DNA of 64,000 bases from positions 248,001-312,000 of the forward strand of contig NZ_JAHZSS010000002.1 in NCBI RefSeq assembly GCF_019457915.1, in the 5' to 3' direction. Below are positions 53,630 through 64,000 of the stretch, piece by piece. Position 1 is the first letter of the stretch; every line of letters starts with the position of its first letter. Below the pieces are notes generated by a model that saw nothing but the letters and a program-made list of their open reading frames with translations, ran no database searches and was not told the DNA's origin. The translations under genes were made by a program, and so were the position numbers. The DNA is from Neiella holothuriorum (GTDB lineage Bacteria; Pseudomonadota; Gammaproteobacteria; Enterobacterales; Neiellaceae).

Positions 53630-55549
53630 TTAGAGGAAGTATTCCATGGCCACTTCATCACAGGCGTGTTTCTTCGGACATATATCGCAGTCCTTCATCA
53701 CTTTCTCTGGTAGCTGATCTTTGCTGGTGTAGCCAAAGCCCAATTTTTCAAAGAACGTTGGCACGCGAGTCAGTACAATTAAGCGCTTCAGCTCTAATTC
53801 TTTGGCGCGATGCATCATGTATTGCACTAAAGCTTTGCCTTGCCCTTGACCATGCTGCTCAAGATCGACGCCTAGGCTGCGAATTTCCGCCAACCCAGTG
53901 CCATAGATATAGAGTGACGAACAACCGACCACCTGCTGATCGATTTCAGCTACCGCAAAATCGAGAATCGAGCGAAGCAAGTCATCACGACTGCGTGGCA
54001 AGGTTTCACCTTCTTTCGCCCAATGTGTGACGATGCGGTCGATTTCATCCATATCAGACAAGCGGGCGCTGCGAACACTAAGCACTTCTGCTTTTTGTGC
54101 ATTCAGGCGTTGCTGCACCTGACTCAATGCATAACCCACTTGGCCTACTGAGGTGCCGCCTTTGGCTTGGCCTTGCTGGGTTTCAAATTGGTTCTTGCCA
54201 CTGAGTGCTGATTCAACGCTAGCACGGCTGGTGCCACCCAAGACTTCGCGCTTCGCTAAGCAGGCTTCAATGGTTAAGTGTTCAAATACGTCTTCATCAA
54301 TCAAGTCGCTGAACTGCTTGAAATCATCCAGCTCGAATTCTTCTAACGCTTTGTTTTGCTCAATGGCGGTAACAACTGCTTCACCCACCACATGGTGTGC
54401 TTCACGGAATGGTAGGCCTTTACCCACCAAGTAATCGGCAAGTTCAGTGGCGTTGGAGTGGCCTTGTTGAGCGGCTTTTAAGGTGGCGTCTTGATTAACT
54501 TTTAAGTCTTTCAAACACAACGCAGCCATATCTAAACAAGCCAGCCAGGTGTCGACGGCGTCGAACAAACCTTCTTTGTCTTCTTGCATGTCCTTATTGT
54601 AGGCCATTGGCAATGCTTTGATGGTAACCATCAGGGCATTGAGCGAGCCAACAACTCGACCGGTTTTGCCACGAATTAACTCAAGCGCATCTGGGTTTTT
54701 CTTTTGTGGCATCAGCGATGAACCAGAGGTCACAGCATCGTCCAACTCAATGAAACCGGCTTCGCCCGAGTTATAGAAGATCAAATCTTCGGCCATGCGC
54801 GACAGGTGTAGCATGGAGGTGCTAGCTGAAAACAGCAGCTCTAACACGTGGTCACGGTCAGATACTGCATCCAAGCTGTTGAGCGTAGCTGAACGGAAGC
54901 CTAGTGATTGTGCTAATTCATCACGATCAATTGGGTAGGCGGTACCAGCGAGTGCGCCAGAGCCTAGCGGGCAGCGGTCCATCCGGTGCAGCGCGTCTTT
55001 GACTCGGCTTAAGTCACGGTCAAACATTTCTACATAGGCCAAGCACCAGTGACCAAAGGTCAAGGGCTGAGCGCGCTGTAAGTGAGTGTAGCCGGGTAAA
55101 ACCGTGGCTTGTTCGCGTGCGGCCAAGTTCACCAATGCTTCTTGCAGGTTCACCAGCGCGGCATAAATTTCTTCGCCTTGCTCTTTACACCACAGCTTCA
55201 GATCGGTCGCAACTTGATCGTTTCGGCTGCGCCCTGTGTGCAATTTTTTACCCAGGTCACCGACTTTGTCGATCAACTTGCCTTCAACCCAGGAGTGGAT
55301 GTCTTCGGCATCGGATTGCAGGATTTGATTCGGATCCTGCTGCACTTCTTCTAACAACTGCTCTAATGCTTGCTGCAAGGCTTGCTGTTCGTCAGCGGTC
55401 AATACGCCGGCTTTGTGCAATGCCATTGACCATGCCACCGAGCCAACAATGTCTTGTTCGGCCAAACGGTAGTCAAATGGCAGCGAGTCATTAAATGCTT
55501 TGAATCGTGTATCACTTGCCTGTGAAAAACGTCCACCCCATAACGCCAT
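53630..55549 (-). CDS. argH: Fused argininosuccinate lyase / N-acetylglutamate synthase
   Basis: A 639-aa two-domain enzyme, argH(A). Residues 1 to about 470 are argininosuccinate lyase, with [14 protein letters not shown] (fumarase-lyase signature) near 272. Residues about 488-639 are a GNAT domain ([20 protein letters not shown] near 560), with a C-terminal cysteine group ([10 protein letters not shown]) typical of the short ArgA form. The lyase makes arginine; the GNAT makes N-acetylglutamate, the first step. This fusion is known in marine gammaproteobacteria such as Vibrio and Moritella. It starts 2 bp after argG. Confidence 0.95.
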   Translation of the reverse strand: MALWGGRFSQASDTRFKAFNDSLPFDYRLAEQDIVGSVAWSMALHKAGVLTADEQQALQQALEQLLEEVQQDPNQILQSDAEDIHSWVEGKLIDKVGDLGKKLHTGRSRNDQVATDLKLWCKEQGEEIYAALVNLQEALVNLAAREQATVLPGYTHLQRAQPLTFGHWCLAYVEMFDRDLSRVKDALHRMDRCPLGSGALAGTAYPIDRDELAQSLGFRSATLNSLDAVSDRDHVLELLFSASTSMLHLSRMAEDLIFYNSGEAGFIELDDAVTSGSSLMPQKKNPDALELIRGKTGRVVGSLNALMVTIKALPMAYNKDMQEDKEGLFDAVDTWLACLDMAALCLKDLKVNQDATLKAAQQGHSNATELADYLVGKGLPFREAHHVVGEAVVTAIEQNKALEEFELDDFKQFSDLIDEDVFEHLTIEACLAKREVLGGTSRASVESALSGKNQFETQQGQAKGGTSVGQVGYALSQVQQRLNAQKAEVLSVRSARLSDMDEIDRIVTHWAKEGETLPRSRDDLLRSILDFAVAEIDQQVVGCSSLYIYGTGLAEIRSLGVDLEQHGQGQGKALVQYMMHRAKELELKRLIVLTRVPTFFEKLGFGYTSKDQLPEKVMKDCDICPKKHACDEVAMEYFL

Positions 55550-55551
55550 GA

Positions 55552-56766
55552 TTACTTCTCCTGATCTTTCAGTGCTTTAATCCGGCTTGATAAGGTATAC
55601 AAGCGGATGAAACCTTCGGCGTGTTTTTGGTCGTACACGTCATCGGCACCAAAAGTGGCAAATTCTTCAGAGTACAGGCTGTTTGGCGAACGTTTTTGTA
55701 CGGCAGTAACCATGCCCTTGTAGAGCTTCAATACCACTTCGCCATTCATGTCAGCACTGTATGCATCGGCTGCACCCAGTAGTGAATCTTTCAGCGGGGT
55801 GAACCAACGACCATCGTAAACCAAATGGGCGAATTGCTCGCCAACGGTGTGGAGCCACTCACGTGAGCGCTTGTCCATCACCAATTCACGAATCGCTTCA
55901 AGCGCAGCGATGATCACGGTGCCGCCCGGAGTTTCGTAGCAGCCACGAGACTTCATGCCAACCAAACGGTTTTCAACGATGTCGACTCGCCCAACGCCAT
56001 GCTCAGCAGCAATTTCATTCAGCTTCACGACCATTTGATACGGTGTCAGGGTGTCACCATTGAGGCCAACCACTTCACCGTTTTTAACGGCTAGGGTTAG
56101 GTATTCGGCTTCATTTGGCGCTTGCTCTGGCGATTTAGTCCAAACCCAAGCTTGTTCAGAAGGTTGGTTCCATGTTTCTTCCAGCTCGCCACCTTCGGTA
56201 GAGATGTGCCAAGCATTGGCATCACGGCTGTAAATTTTGGTCAGGCTTGCTGAACAAGGAATGTCACGCTCGGCTAAGTAAGCCAGCAGATCTTCGCGAG
56301 ACTCCATGCTCCACTCACGCCAAGGGGCAATTACTTTCAAATCTGGGGCAAGGGCTGCGAAACAGCCTTCAAAACGAATTTGGTCATTACCTTTACCCGT
56401 ACAACCGTGACAAACGGCATCCGCACCGACTTTACGGGCAACTTCGACGTGCGCTTTGGCAATCACTGGGCGCGCCATGGAAGTACCTAGCAAGTATGTA
56501 CCTTCGTAGATAGCGCCTGTTTTCAATGTTGGGTAGATGTAATCGGCAGCAAATTCTTCTTTTAGGTCAACGATGTGACATTCAGTTGCGCCAGAGGCTA
56601 AGGCTTTTTCTTCTAAGCCTTCTAATTCTTCATCGCCTTGGCCCACATCGGCACAAAAAGCAACGACTTCACAGCCAGGGTAAGTTTCTTTTAGCCATGG
56701 AATAATGGCTGAGGTATCTAAACCGCCGGAATAGGCTAATACGACTTTTTTAATTGTTTCGCTCAT
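55552..56766 (-). CDS. argG: Argininosuccinate synthase
   Basis: A 404-aa ATP-dependent enzyme joining citrulline and aspartate. Marks: [19 protein letters not shown] near 10 (PP-loop), [15 protein letters not shown] near 115, and the YETPGGTVI segment near 275. The frame is open to 56922, but the ATG at 56766 has GGAG ten bases upstream and gives the standard start. It lies between argF and argH(A). Confidence 0.96.
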   Translation of the reverse strand: MSETIKKVVLAYSGGLDTSAIIPWLKETYPGCEVVAFCADVGQGDEELEGLEEKALASGATECHIVDLKEEFAADYIYPTLKTGAIYEGTYLLGTSMARPVIAKAHVEVARKVGADAVCHGCTGKGNDQIRFEGCFAALAPDLKVIAPWREWSMESREDLLAYLAERDIPCSASLTKIYSRDANAWHISTEGGELEETWNQPSEQAWVWTKSPEQAPNEAEYLTLAVKNGEVVGLNGDTLTPYQMVVKLNEIAAEHGVGRVDIVENRLVGMKSRGCYETPGGTVIIAALEAIRELVMDKRSREWLHTVGEQFAHLVYDGRWFTPLKDSLLGAADAYSADMNGEVVLKLYKGMVTAVQKRSPNSLYSEEFATFGADDVYDQKHAEGFIRLYTLSSRIKALKDQEK

Positions 56767-56792
56767 TATCTCGCGCTCCAAGTATTTTGTTT

Positions 56793-57704
56793 TTATTTCA
56801 ACAGAGCCAACATCACGGCGTTCTGCGCGTGCATGCGGTTTTCGGCTTGTTGCATAATGATGGATTGCTTGCCATCGAGTACATCGGAGGTCACTTCTTG
56901 TTCCCGATGTGCTGGCTGACAATGCATAAAGTATTTAGCGCCGCTCATCACCATCAACTTCTTGTTGACCTGGTACGGCATGAATTTTTCGGCAATGACT
57001 TCAAACGGGGTCTCGTCACCCATCGAAATCCAAGTGTCGGCATAAATGGCATCAACGCCTTTCAGTGCATTGATGTCGTTGCTAATGGTTAAGCTGGCGC
57101 CCGATTTGGCACACAAGGCTTGTGTATCAACCACGACTTGGCCGTCAACGCCATGGCCCGGAGGCGTGACAACCACCATGTTACAACCCAAAATCGCGGC
57201 AGTCAGCATGAGCGAGTGAGTGACATTGTTGCCATCGCCAACATACGCAAGGGTTTTGCCTTCAACACTGCCGAATTGCTCAACTAAGGCTTGGAAGTCT
57301 GCTAGCGCTTGGCACGGGTGATATAAATCAGACAGTGAATTGATGACTGGAACTGAGCCATACAGAGCCAGCTCTTCGAGCGTTTTTTGGCTGAACACTC
57401 GAGCGACAATACCATCGACCCAACATGACAAGTTAAGGGCAAAATCTTTCACGCTTTCGCGTTTGCCTAAGGCGCCATTTTGTTGATCGAGATAAACCGC
57501 GTGACCACCTAGCTTTTGAATACCCACATCAAAACTCACGCGAGTTCGCAGCGATGGCTTCTCAAAAATGGTGGCAATGCTTTTGCCAGCTAAAGCTTGC
57601 TGATAGTCCTGAGGGTTGTTCTTGAGATCTATGGCTTGGGCAAGCAGCTGTTCGATGGTTGCTTTGTCTAGATCTTTAACTGTGAGTAAGTGTTCAAACG
57701 TCAT
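56793..57704 (-). CDS. argF: Ornithine carbamoyltransferase
   Basis: A 303-aa enzyme converting ornithine and carbamoyl phosphate to citrulline. Marks: [15 protein letters not shown] near 48 (carbamoyl phosphate site, STRT-equivalent SLRT), [12 protein letters not shown] near 130, and [19 protein letters not shown] near 262. Length is typical of the anabolic type. It lies between argB and argG. Confidence 0.96.
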   Translation of the reverse strand: MTFEHLLTVKDLDKATIEQLLAQAIDLKNNPQDYQQALAGKSIATIFEKPSLRTRVSFDVGIQKLGGHAVYLDQQNGALGKRESVKDFALNLSCWVDGIVARVFSQKTLEELALYGSVPVINSLSDLYHPCQALADFQALVEQFGSVEGKTLAYVGDGNNVTHSLMLTAAILGCNMVVVTPPGHGVDGQVVVDTQALCAKSGASLTISNDINALKGVDAIYADTWISMGDETPFEVIAEKFMPYQVNKKLMVMSGAKYFMHCQPAHREQEVTSDVLDGKQSIIMQQAENRMHAQNAVMLALLK

Positions 57705-57750
57705 AATGATTCTCGATTCATCACGGTGTAACTGTTAATTCGTGTTGCCG

Positions 57751-58521
57751 TTACGGCAGAATGCGGGTGCCAACAGGCTCACCCTGTAATAAGCCGGCTA
57801 ATCGCTCGGGGTAGCGCCAGTTTGCCACTGCAATAGGGCGCTGAAGCGAACGAGCTGTAGCCAGCGCGGCTTTTGTTTTTGGGATCATGCCATCGGTGAT
57901 AACACCGTCAGCAATCAACTGTTCAATGGCGGCTTCATCTAATTTCGCAATGAGCTGCTTGTTTTCATCCAAGACACCATCAACATCTGAAAGTAGCACT
58001 AAATCGGCACTCAGCAACTGGGCAATGACTGTTGCTGCATCATCACCATTTACATTGAGTAGGCGACCTTCATTCGACATTGCGATGGACGATATCACCG
58101 GTACCTTGTTCGCGCTAAGTAATGCTTCAATTAATGCCGGATCGGCGGCTTCGCAAGTACCTACAGCACCCAATGCTGGATCTAATTCGCTGGCTTGAGT
58201 GATGCCGCCGTCGGCCAAGCTAATGCCACAAGCATCAACGCCACTTTGTTTGGCATAAGACACCAACAATTTATTGGCGTAGCCAGCCAATGCACCAACC
58301 ACAACAGGCATATGGTCATCGGGGGTAACACGCAAGCCGTTAAGTTTCTCGCTGACTAAATGTTGCGCTTGCATCTGTTGCTCAACAAAAATACCGCCAC
58401 CGTGGACTAACACCACTTGGTGGCCTTTGCTTTGTAGATCGGCAACAGCAGCAAATAATTTGAGGGCTGGCTCGGCTTGCTCCATCACCGCGCCGCCAAG
58501 TTTGATAACCACCAAACTCAC
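57751..58521 (-). CDS. argB: Acetylglutamate kinase
   Basis: A 256-aa amino-acid kinase (N-acetylglutamate to its 5-phosphate). Marks: [11 protein letters not shown] at the start, [14 protein letters not shown] near 38, [15 protein letters not shown] near 156 and [10 protein letters not shown] near 210. The GTG start at 58521 overlaps the argC stop (GTGA); the open frame continues into argC but that part is overlap. It lacks the N-terminal helix of arginine-inhibited forms. Confidence 0.95.
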   Translation of the reverse strand: MSLVVIKLGGAVMEQAEPALKLFAAVADLQSKGHQVVLVHGGGIFVEQQMQAQHLVSEKLNGLRVTPDDHMPVVVGALAGYANKLLVSYAKQSGVDACGISLADGGITQASELDPALGAVGTCEAADPALIEALLSANKVPVISSIAMSNEGRLLNVNGDDAATVIAQLLSADLVLLSDVDGVLDENKQLIAKLDEAAIEQLIADGVITDGMIPKTKAALATARSLQRPIAVANWRYPERLAGLLQGEPVGTRILP

Positions 58522-59564
58522 AGTGCGGCTCCTGTGGCAAACGGGAAGTCGGCTAAGCCAAAACGAATGTTGGCACACTGAATAGCTTGGCCTGCCGCAC
58601 CTTTCAACAGGTTATCTTCGGCGGCAACAAGCACCGCATGGCCAGTGGTTTCATCAACCTTCCAGCCCACATCAACATGACAAGTATTGGCCACATTTTT
58701 TATGCTTGGCGTTTGCCCGCCCATGCCATCGTACAAACGCACGCAAGCACTGCCATCGTAGGCGCTATGATAGGCCGCACTCACTTGTTCGGCGGTTACG
58801 CCTTGGGCTAATTTAACGGTAATTGTGGCAACAATACCACGTGGGAAATTACCTAAATGGGGGGTGAAAATGACTTCGCGACCCAATTGGTCACTTATCT
58901 CTGGTTGATGACGGTGACCCAAAACACCATACGGGTGCAGGCTCACTTCACAGAAATTATTCACCATACTGGCTTTGCGGCCGGCGCCGGATACGCCAGA
59001 AACAGCATTAATCACGGGGTATTGAACGGCATCGAGTAAACCTGCTTGCTGAAGTGGTTTAAGTGCCGACAAAGATGCCGTTGGATAACAACCTGGGACG
59101 GCCACTAAGTCAGCCGTTTTAATTGCCTCGGCATTCCACTCGGCTAAGCCATATACCGCTTGCTTGAGTAGCTCGGGTTGCTCGTGCTCAAAGCCATAAT
59201 ACTTAGGGTAGATATCAGCATCGACAAAACGAAAGCCGCCTGATAAATCCATGACCACCGCGCCTTGTGCCAATAAGGTTGGCGCAAGCTGAGTGGACAC
59301 CTGATGCTCAGTCGCTAAAAACACCAGATTGTGCTGCTCGCCCACAACGGCTAATTCGTCGTCAGTCAATGGTGTGATCGGTAAATCGAGTAAGCCCAAA
59401 AAGCGTCCATGTAAGTGACTCAGTTGCTTACCACCGTCAACACTGGCGGCGGATACATACACTTTACCTAGCTCTAATTGAGGGTGGCGGGCAATGAGCG
59501 CGGCCAGTTCAACGCCGGTATAGCCGCTGGCTCCAATGACGGCACAACGAATCGACTGAGACAT
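58518..59564 (-). CDS. argC: N-acetyl-gamma-glutamyl-phosphate reductase
   Basis: A 348-aa NADPH-dependent enzyme, third step of arginine synthesis. Marks: [20 protein letters not shown] near 7, the catalytic Cys in [14 protein letters not shown] near 155, and HRHQPEI near 215. The ATG at 59564 is the standard start; the frame is open to 59729 but the upstream part is not protein-like. It heads argCBFGH(A), divergent from ppc, with candidate ARG boxes in the promoter. Confidence 0.96.
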   Translation of the reverse strand: MSQSIRCAVIGASGYTGVELAALIARHPQLELGKVYVSAASVDGGKQLSHLHGRFLGLLDLPITPLTDDELAVVGEQHNLVFLATEHQVSTQLAPTLLAQGAVVMDLSGGFRFVDADIYPKYYGFEHEQPELLKQAVYGLAEWNAEAIKTADLVAVPGCYPTASLSALKPLQQAGLLDAVQYPVINAVSGVSGAGRKASMVNNFCEVSLHPYGVLGHRHQPEISDQLGREVIFTPHLGNFPRGIVATITVKLAQGVTAEQVSAAYHSAYDGSACVRLYDGMGGQTPSIKNVANTCHVDVGWKVDETTGHAVLVAAEDNLLKGAAGQAIQCANIRFGLADFPFATGAAL

Positions 59565-59643
59565 ACAAATTTCCAGATTAATCAGGGCTAACAAACGGGG
59601 GCCAGATAAGGCTACACGGCACCCAATAAAATAAGAGTCACAC

Positions 59644-59673
59644 ATTATCTTTGATTGCATGGTTATGCAACAA
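59644..59673 (-). promoter_or_regulatory. Predicted argC promoter
   Basis: On the minus strand TTGTTG (59673-59668), an 18-base spacer and GATAAT (59649-59644) match sigma-70 elements. The start point would be near 59637, about 73 bp before the ATG. The ARG box lies between the two hexamers. Confidence 0.5.
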
Positions 59674-59692
59674 ATATGCATGAATATATGGA
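59654..59692. promoter_or_regulatory. Candidate tandem ARG boxes before argC
   Basis: TTGCATGGTTATGCAA (59655-59670) is a perfect palindrome with the 5-4-5 geometry of an ArgR core (TGCAT-N4-ATGCA; ATGCA half-sites occur in known ARG boxes). Exactly 21 bp further right, TGCAT recurs at 59677-59681, with a weak second half. Two boxes at 21-bp spacing is the classic ArgR operator layout. They overlap the predicted argC promoter. Confidence 0.6.
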
Positions 59693-59772
59693 TTATTCGA
59701 TTAGAGCTGTTGTAAACTTTCGTTACCACCTGAGTTTAGAACAACTCCAAACTGGTTCGAGAGGCTTCAGCA

Positions 59773-59800
59773 TTGAGCCTTTCGTGATTACTGTTAGAAT
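59773..59800 (+). promoter_or_regulatory. Predicted ppc promoter
   Basis: TTGAGC, a 16-base spacer and TAGAAT, with TG two bases before the -10 as an extended element. The start point would lie near 59807, about 72 bp before the ATG. Confidence 0.45.
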
Positions 59801-59878
59801 CGGTAATCGAAAAAGCACTTTTGAAACCGGCAGTTTGCTGGTTTCGCTTTCTTTGCAGCGTAACGAAGGTACATGTTC

Positions 59879-62530
59879 ATGGAGCACTATGAAGCTTTGC
59901 GCGCCAATGTGCGCAAACTGGGAAACCTGTTAGGCGACGTCATTCGTCGAGATTTGGGCGATGAGTTGTTTAACCAAGTGGAGCACATTCGCACCTTAGC
60001 CAAGGCTGCGCGCGCTGGCGACAGCGACGCCAATCAACAATTAGAAGCCACCTTGGGTAATTTAACCGATGACGAACTCACCGGCGTAGCCCGCAGTTTT
60101 AATCATTTTTTAACGCTGGCCAACACGGCCGAGCAATACCACAACATCTCGCGTGCCGCGAATGAAGCGATCGATAAGCCAGATCCGTTTGAGGACATGC
60201 TTGCCCGCTTCGAGCAGCAAGATATTAATAAAGACCAAATCTCAGAAGCGATTAACAAACTCTCCGTTGAGTTGGTGCTAACCGCACACCCAACCGAAGT
60301 GAGCCGACGTACATTAATCAATAAGTACGTTGATATTGCTGACTGCTTGGAATTGCTAGAGCAAGCTGACTTACCAAAACGTCAGCGCAGCAAAACCGAG
60401 AACCGCTTAGCGTCTCTGATCCATCAGGCGTGGAGCTCAAATGAGATCCGTAGCCAGCGACCAACGCCGGTTGATGAAGCCAAATCGGGCTTTGCGGTGG
60501 TTGAGTCATCCTTATGGGATGCGGTGCCTGATTACCTTGAGCAGCTTGATGAGCTGCTGAAAAACAAACTTGATATGGCGCTGCCTCTCGATGCGCGGCC
60601 GGTCAAATTCGCCTCTTGGATGGGCGGCGACCGCGATGGCAACCCGTTTGTGACTGCCAAAGTAACCCGCGAAGTGTTGTACTTGGCGCGTTGGAAAGCC
60701 GCTGATTTATATATTGGTGACTTGGAAGTGTTAGCCAGCGAGCTGTCGATGCGTGCTTGCAACGACAAAGTACGCGACCTGGTCACTGACGGCAACGAGC
60801 CTTATCGCGAGATTGTTAAAGGCTTGCGCGACCGCATGAAAGCGACACGTGCAGCACTTTATAGTGCCCTCAATGGCAGCTTCTCTAAGCTCAAGCAGCC
60901 CGGCCTAATCCACTCCAAAATGGATCTTCTGGCGCCGTTACAGCTGTGTTATGACTCACTAATTGAATGTGGTCTGGAAACTATTGCCAACGATCGCCTG
61001 CTGCGCACCATTCGCCGGGTTCATTGTTTTGGTATTCACTTAACACGCTTAGATATTCGTCAAGATGGCGAGCGCCATGCGGAAGTATTCAGCGAGTTAA
61101 CTCGCTACTTGGGCCTTGGCGATTACATGCAGTGGAGTGAAGACGACAAGCAAGCCTTTTTGCTGCAAGAACTCAACAGCAAGCGCCCATTGATCCCGCG
61201 TAACTGGCAACCAAGTGATGATGTACAGGAAGTGCTAGATACCTGTGCCGTGATTGCCGATACCGACCCAGATACCTTGGGCACGTACATTATTTCTATG
61301 GCGAGTAATCCGTCTGACGTATTGGCGGTTCACCTGCTGTTACGTGAAGCGGGTATTTCATACGTCATGCCAGTGGCGCCACTGTTTGAAACGCTCGATG
61401 ATTTGGAAGGCGCCGTTGATTGTATGGATCGCCTGTTCTCCGTTGATTGGTATCGCGGTTACATCGATAGCAAGCAAGAGGTGATGATCGGGTACTCCGA
61501 TTCAGCCAAAGATGCAGGCGTACTTGCTGCGGCTTGGGCGCAATATACCGCGCAAGAAGCCTTGGTGGCATTGGCCGAACAAAAAGGCATTTCAATCACC
61601 TTATTCCATGGCCGAGGCGGTACGATCGGTCGCGGTGGCGGGCCAGCTCACCAAGCTATTCTGTCGCAACCTCCTGGTTCACTTAAAGGTGGCTTGCGAG
61701 TAACGGAACAGGGCGAAATGATTCGCTTCAAGTTCGGTTTGAGCGACTTAGCCGTGCGCAGTCTGGCGATTTATACCAGCGCCGTACTGGAAGGCATGTT
61801 AACACCGCCGCCAGTGCCTGAAGACAGCTGGCGTGAGGTCATGGGCGAATTGGCGACCGAGTCTTGTGACGCTTACCGCGCCATCATTCGTGGTGAAAAA
61901 GATTTCGTCCCTTACTTCCGTGCAGCCACGCCGGAACAAGAGCTTGGTAAATTGCCATTAGGCTCTCGTCCAGCTAAACGTAAACCCGGTGGTGGCGTAG
62001 AAAGTTTGCGCGCCATTCCATGGATTTTCGCTTGGTCGCAAAACCGGTTGGTCTTGCCTGCTTGGTTAGGTGCTGGTCAGTCGCTGGCGAGTGCGTTGAA
62101 AAACAACCACGGCGATACCATTGAAGAAATGTTCACTAACTGGCCGTTCTTCCGCACACGTTTGCTGATGCTGGAAATGGTATTCATGAAGTCAGACGCA
62201 AGCTTGTCGGCTTACTATGACAAGGTGTTAGTGCCAAAAGAGCTGCAACCGCTCGGTGATAAGTTGCGTAGCCAATTGGCCGCTGATATCGAAACGGTGT
62301 TGTCGATTACCCATGACAACGGCTTGATGGAGCGGGAGCAATGGAGTCGTGAGTCCATTAAGTTGCGTGCAACTTACATGGAGCCGTTACACCGGTTGCA
62401 AGCTGAGTTGCTGCAACGCAACCGCGCGTGTGACGGTGATGAGGCTTGTGAAGCAAACCAGAAGCACCTTGAGCTCGCCTTGATGGTGACCATCACAGGT
62501 ATTGCTGCGGGCATGCGCAACTCAGGCTAA
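59879..62530 (+). CDS. ppc: Phosphoenolpyruvate carboxylase
   Basis: An 883-aa enzyme that carboxylates phosphoenolpyruvate to oxaloacetate to refill the TCA cycle. Marks: catalytic His in VLTAHPTEVSRRTL near 138, GGDRDGNPFVT near 245, FHGRGGTIGRGGGPAH near 577, and the terminal GMRNSG. An ATG at 59873 is in frame, but the one at 59879 has GAAGG at nine bases and matches the E. coli N-terminus. Divergent from argC. Confidence 0.97.
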   Translation: MEHYEALRANVRKLGNLLGDVIRRDLGDELFNQVEHIRTLAKAARAGDSDANQQLEATLGNLTDDELTGVARSFNHFLTLANTAEQYHNISRAANEAIDKPDPFEDMLARFEQQDINKDQISEAINKLSVELVLTAHPTEVSRRTLINKYVDIADCLELLEQADLPKRQRSKTENRLASLIHQAWSSNEIRSQRPTPVDEAKSGFAVVESSLWDAVPDYLEQLDELLKNKLDMALPLDARPVKFASWMGGDRDGNPFVTAKVTREVLYLARWKAADLYIGDLEVLASELSMRACNDKVRDLVTDGNEPYREIVKGLRDRMKATRAALYSALNGSFSKLKQPGLIHSKMDLLAPLQLCYDSLIECGLETIANDRLLRTIRRVHCFGIHLTRLDIRQDGERHAEVFSELTRYLGLGDYMQWSEDDKQAFLLQELNSKRPLIPRNWQPSDDVQEVLDTCAVIADTDPDTLGTYIISMASNPSDVLAVHLLLREAGISYVMPVAPLFETLDDLEGAVDCMDRLFSVDWYRGYIDSKQEVMIGYSDSAKDAGVLAAAWAQYTAQEALVALAEQKGISITLFHGRGGTIGRGGGPAHQAILSQPPGSLKGGLRVTEQGEMIRFKFGLSDLAVRSLAIYTSAVLEGMLTPPPVPEDSWREVMGELATESCDAYRAIIRGEKDFVPYFRAATPEQELGKLPLGSRPAKRKPGGGVESLRAIPWIFAWSQNRLVLPAWLGAGQSLASALKNNHGDTIEEMFTNWPFFRTRLLMLEMVFMKSDASLSAYYDKVLVPKELQPLGDKLRSQLAADIETVLSITHDNGLMEREQWSRESIKLRATYMEPLHRLQAELLQRNRACDGDEACEANQKHLELALMVTITGIAAGMRNSG

Positions 62531-62555
62531 CAGCGAAACGCTTCGCTTTACTCCT

Positions 62556-62587
62556 AAAAACCGTAATCGTTTGATTGCGGTTTTTTT
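62556..62587 (+). terminator. Intrinsic terminator after ppc
   Basis: AAAACCGTAATC pairs with GATTGCGGTTTT (one G-T pair) around GTTT, followed by a T run. A second small hairpin (AGCGAA/TTCGCT) lies just after the stop at 62532-62547. Confidence 0.9.
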
Positions 62588-62662
62588 ATGGCCGCAAATC
62601 AAGCGCTACTGAGTGCAGCAAGTTTATTCCTCACAAGGGAGCTTGAAAGGCCGAGCTAGAAG

Positions 62663-63163
62663 TTACCGAGAGGTTTGCTTGGAGTTGCTTCGTAATCGTT
62701 GAACAACCGGTATTGCTAAGGCGATTAATGCCAAAGCATTGAGGGCCGGTACGAGAATGCTATACGAGGTACCAAGCCAACTGCCACTGGCGCCGGAATC
62801 GAATACAAAGCGATCGATAAAACGCGCGATATTCAAGAGCCCCAGTAGGGTAAAAATTGTCATCAGCTGGGCCGAGGTTTTGCACATATAGGCGATGTTC
62901 AAGCTAATCAGTGCGAGGATAAATAGCGCTTTAACGAAGTTGATTGTCGATGCGCCGAGATACCAATAGTAGCGATATTGTTCGAGGGGGAGGGTTGCCA
63001 AGTAGCTCATCAGCTGCGAGCCGACAAGGCCGATCAGCACGTTGGCTAAAGCAATGTTCCGAATAATCGGTGAGCGCCAGTTGGCAAAAACCAGTAACCA
63101 CGCGACAGCCAACATAAATTCGCTAAGGTTAATTGATTCTATGAGTTGCCAAATGGGGCTCAT
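62663..63163 (-). CDS. Hypothetical five-helix inner-membrane protein
   Basis: A 166-aa hydrophobic protein I do not recognise. Hydrophobic helices lie near residues 15-29, 36-56, 70-93, 98-116 and 133-154, so five spans are predicted. There are no obvious catalytic motifs; the tail is basic (RLRSNSKQTSR). The start at 63163 has only a weak ribosome site (CACGG). A 23-codon frame with a strong ribosome site lies 26 bp upstream, so translation may depend on it. Confidence 0.75.
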   Translation of the reverse strand: MSPIWQLIESINLSEFMLAVAWLLVFANWRSPIIRNIALANVLIGLVGSQLMSYLATLPLEQYRYYWYLGASTINFVKALFILALISLNIAYMCKTSAQLMTIFTLLGLLNIARFIDRFVFDSGASGSWLGTSYSILVPALNALALIALAIPVVQRLRSNSKQTSR

Positions 63164-63189
63164 CCGTGACTAATCCGATACGGCTAGTT

Positions 63190-63261
63190 TTATTTTGGAT
63201 CGACTTCATCGGGTGGCTGTTGACCACCGCCGTCACCACCCAAAGTTGGATAGTTCAGCAT
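63190..63261 (-). CDS. 23-residue peptide with strong ribosome site
   Basis: The ATG at 63261 is followed by 23 codons and TAA. AAGGAG lies eight bases upstream, the strongest ribosome site in this neighbourhood. The peptide (MLNYPTLGGDGGGQQPPDEV plus a short end) is Gly-rich in the middle with a Pro-Pro turn and an acidic end. It has no signal peptide, membrane helix or Cys. It ends 26 bp before the membrane protein gene on the same strand. It could be a real small protein, a leader peptide that couples translation, or a peptide precursor. I do not recognise it. Confidence 0.5.
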   Translation of the reverse strand: MLNYPTLGGDGGGQQPPDEVDPK

Positions 63262-63438
63262 AGATATTCTCCTTGTTGCGAATCAAAACGCTATAACTCA
63301 ATGTAGGACGTGAGCAAGCTGGTGTTGGGCGCTTCGTGCGCCCACTTAAAACTAACCGTTGTTTTTGTTATTTACCAGAGGGTTAATGGCTAATTTTATG
63401 ATTCGTTGGCAACGATCGCAGTTCGTCGCCGGTGGAGA
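63262..63438. other. Spacer after metF with a hairpin
   Basis: A 7-bp stem TGGGCGC/GCGCCCA with TTCGT loop at 63326-63344 lies in the gap between metF and the small peptide. No T run follows on either strand, so it is not a standard terminator, but it may end or protect the metF transcript. The promoter for the peptide gene must lie here. Confidence 0.4.

Positions 63439-64000
<562 letters not shown>

Larger units (their letters stand above)
59565..59878. other. 314-bp divergent regulatory spacer (argC / ppc)
   Basis: No gene is seen here. In E. coli argE lies between argC and ppc; it is absent. The spacer holds the predicted promoter and ARG boxes of argC and the predicted promoter of ppc, listed separately. 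Confidence 0.6.

Overview
The window reads as ordinary chromosome of a marine-type gammaproteobacterium, most likely in or near the order Alteromonadales. The evidence is E. coli-like CRP, Rsd, PrkB, YheU, YheV, SlyX, FkpA, OxyR and Dam, plus the fused argH(A) gene and the divergent ppc/argC arrangement. I cannot name a genus from sequence alone. I see no rRNA, tRNA, CRISPR array, insertion sequence or prophage. The coordinates start inside an unidentified gene and end inside metF.

Layout. 1-2.7 kb: a hexose-6-phosphate mutarotase, a small orphan protein, and a divergent Lrp-type regulator/LysE exporter pair. 2.7-4.8 kb: hemE and rsd flank a 570-bp spacer with several hairpins and an orphan terminator. 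4.9-24.8 kb: a shuffled version of the E. coli 74-75 min region (fkpA, slyX, yheV, yheS, yheU, prkB, crp, argD-type transaminase, pabA). Here the transaminase heads an arginine succinyltransferase (AST) catabolic operon, astC-astA-astD plus a DUF1338 gene. A chemoreceptor, a GNAT enzyme and nrdDG also lie here. 25-32.2 kb: the accessory part, with nnrS, a TMEM165/GDT1-type cation exporter, an arsR-GAPDH-arsJ arsenate-resistance operon, and a persulfide operon (CoA-disulfide reductase-rhodanese plus two YeeE/YedE half-transporters). 32.3-48.4 kb: trpS-gph-rpe, three small inserted genes including a TorF-family outer-membrane protein, then dam-damX-aroB-aroK and pilQPONM divergent from mrcA, in E. 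coli order. 48.4-53.5 kb: HD-GYP and PilZ proteins, oxyR, an aspartate/aromatic aminotransferase and a PerM-type permease. 53.6-59.6 kb: argCBFGH(A), divergent from ppc. 62.6-64 kb: a five-helix membrane protein preceded by a 23-codon reading frame, and metF.

How the genes fit together. Arginine metabolism is the main theme. The biosynthetic operon argCBFGH(A) lacks argD and argE; the astC-type transaminase probably supplies the ArgD step as well as catabolic AstC. Candidate ARG boxes precede both operons. Nitrogen and redox control appear in non-coding DNA: NtrC-like half-sites and a sigma-54-type promoter before the TorF-family gene, and two NrdR-like boxes 31 bp apart with an FNR-like box before nrdDG. 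The accessory region groups stress chemistry: nitric oxide, manganese/calcium, arsenate and persulfide.

No large unknown multi-gene system is evident. The least-explained parts are the structured hemE-rsd spacer, the 23-residue peptide with its membrane-protein neighbour, the DUF1338 gene inside the AST operon, and several small orphan proteins.
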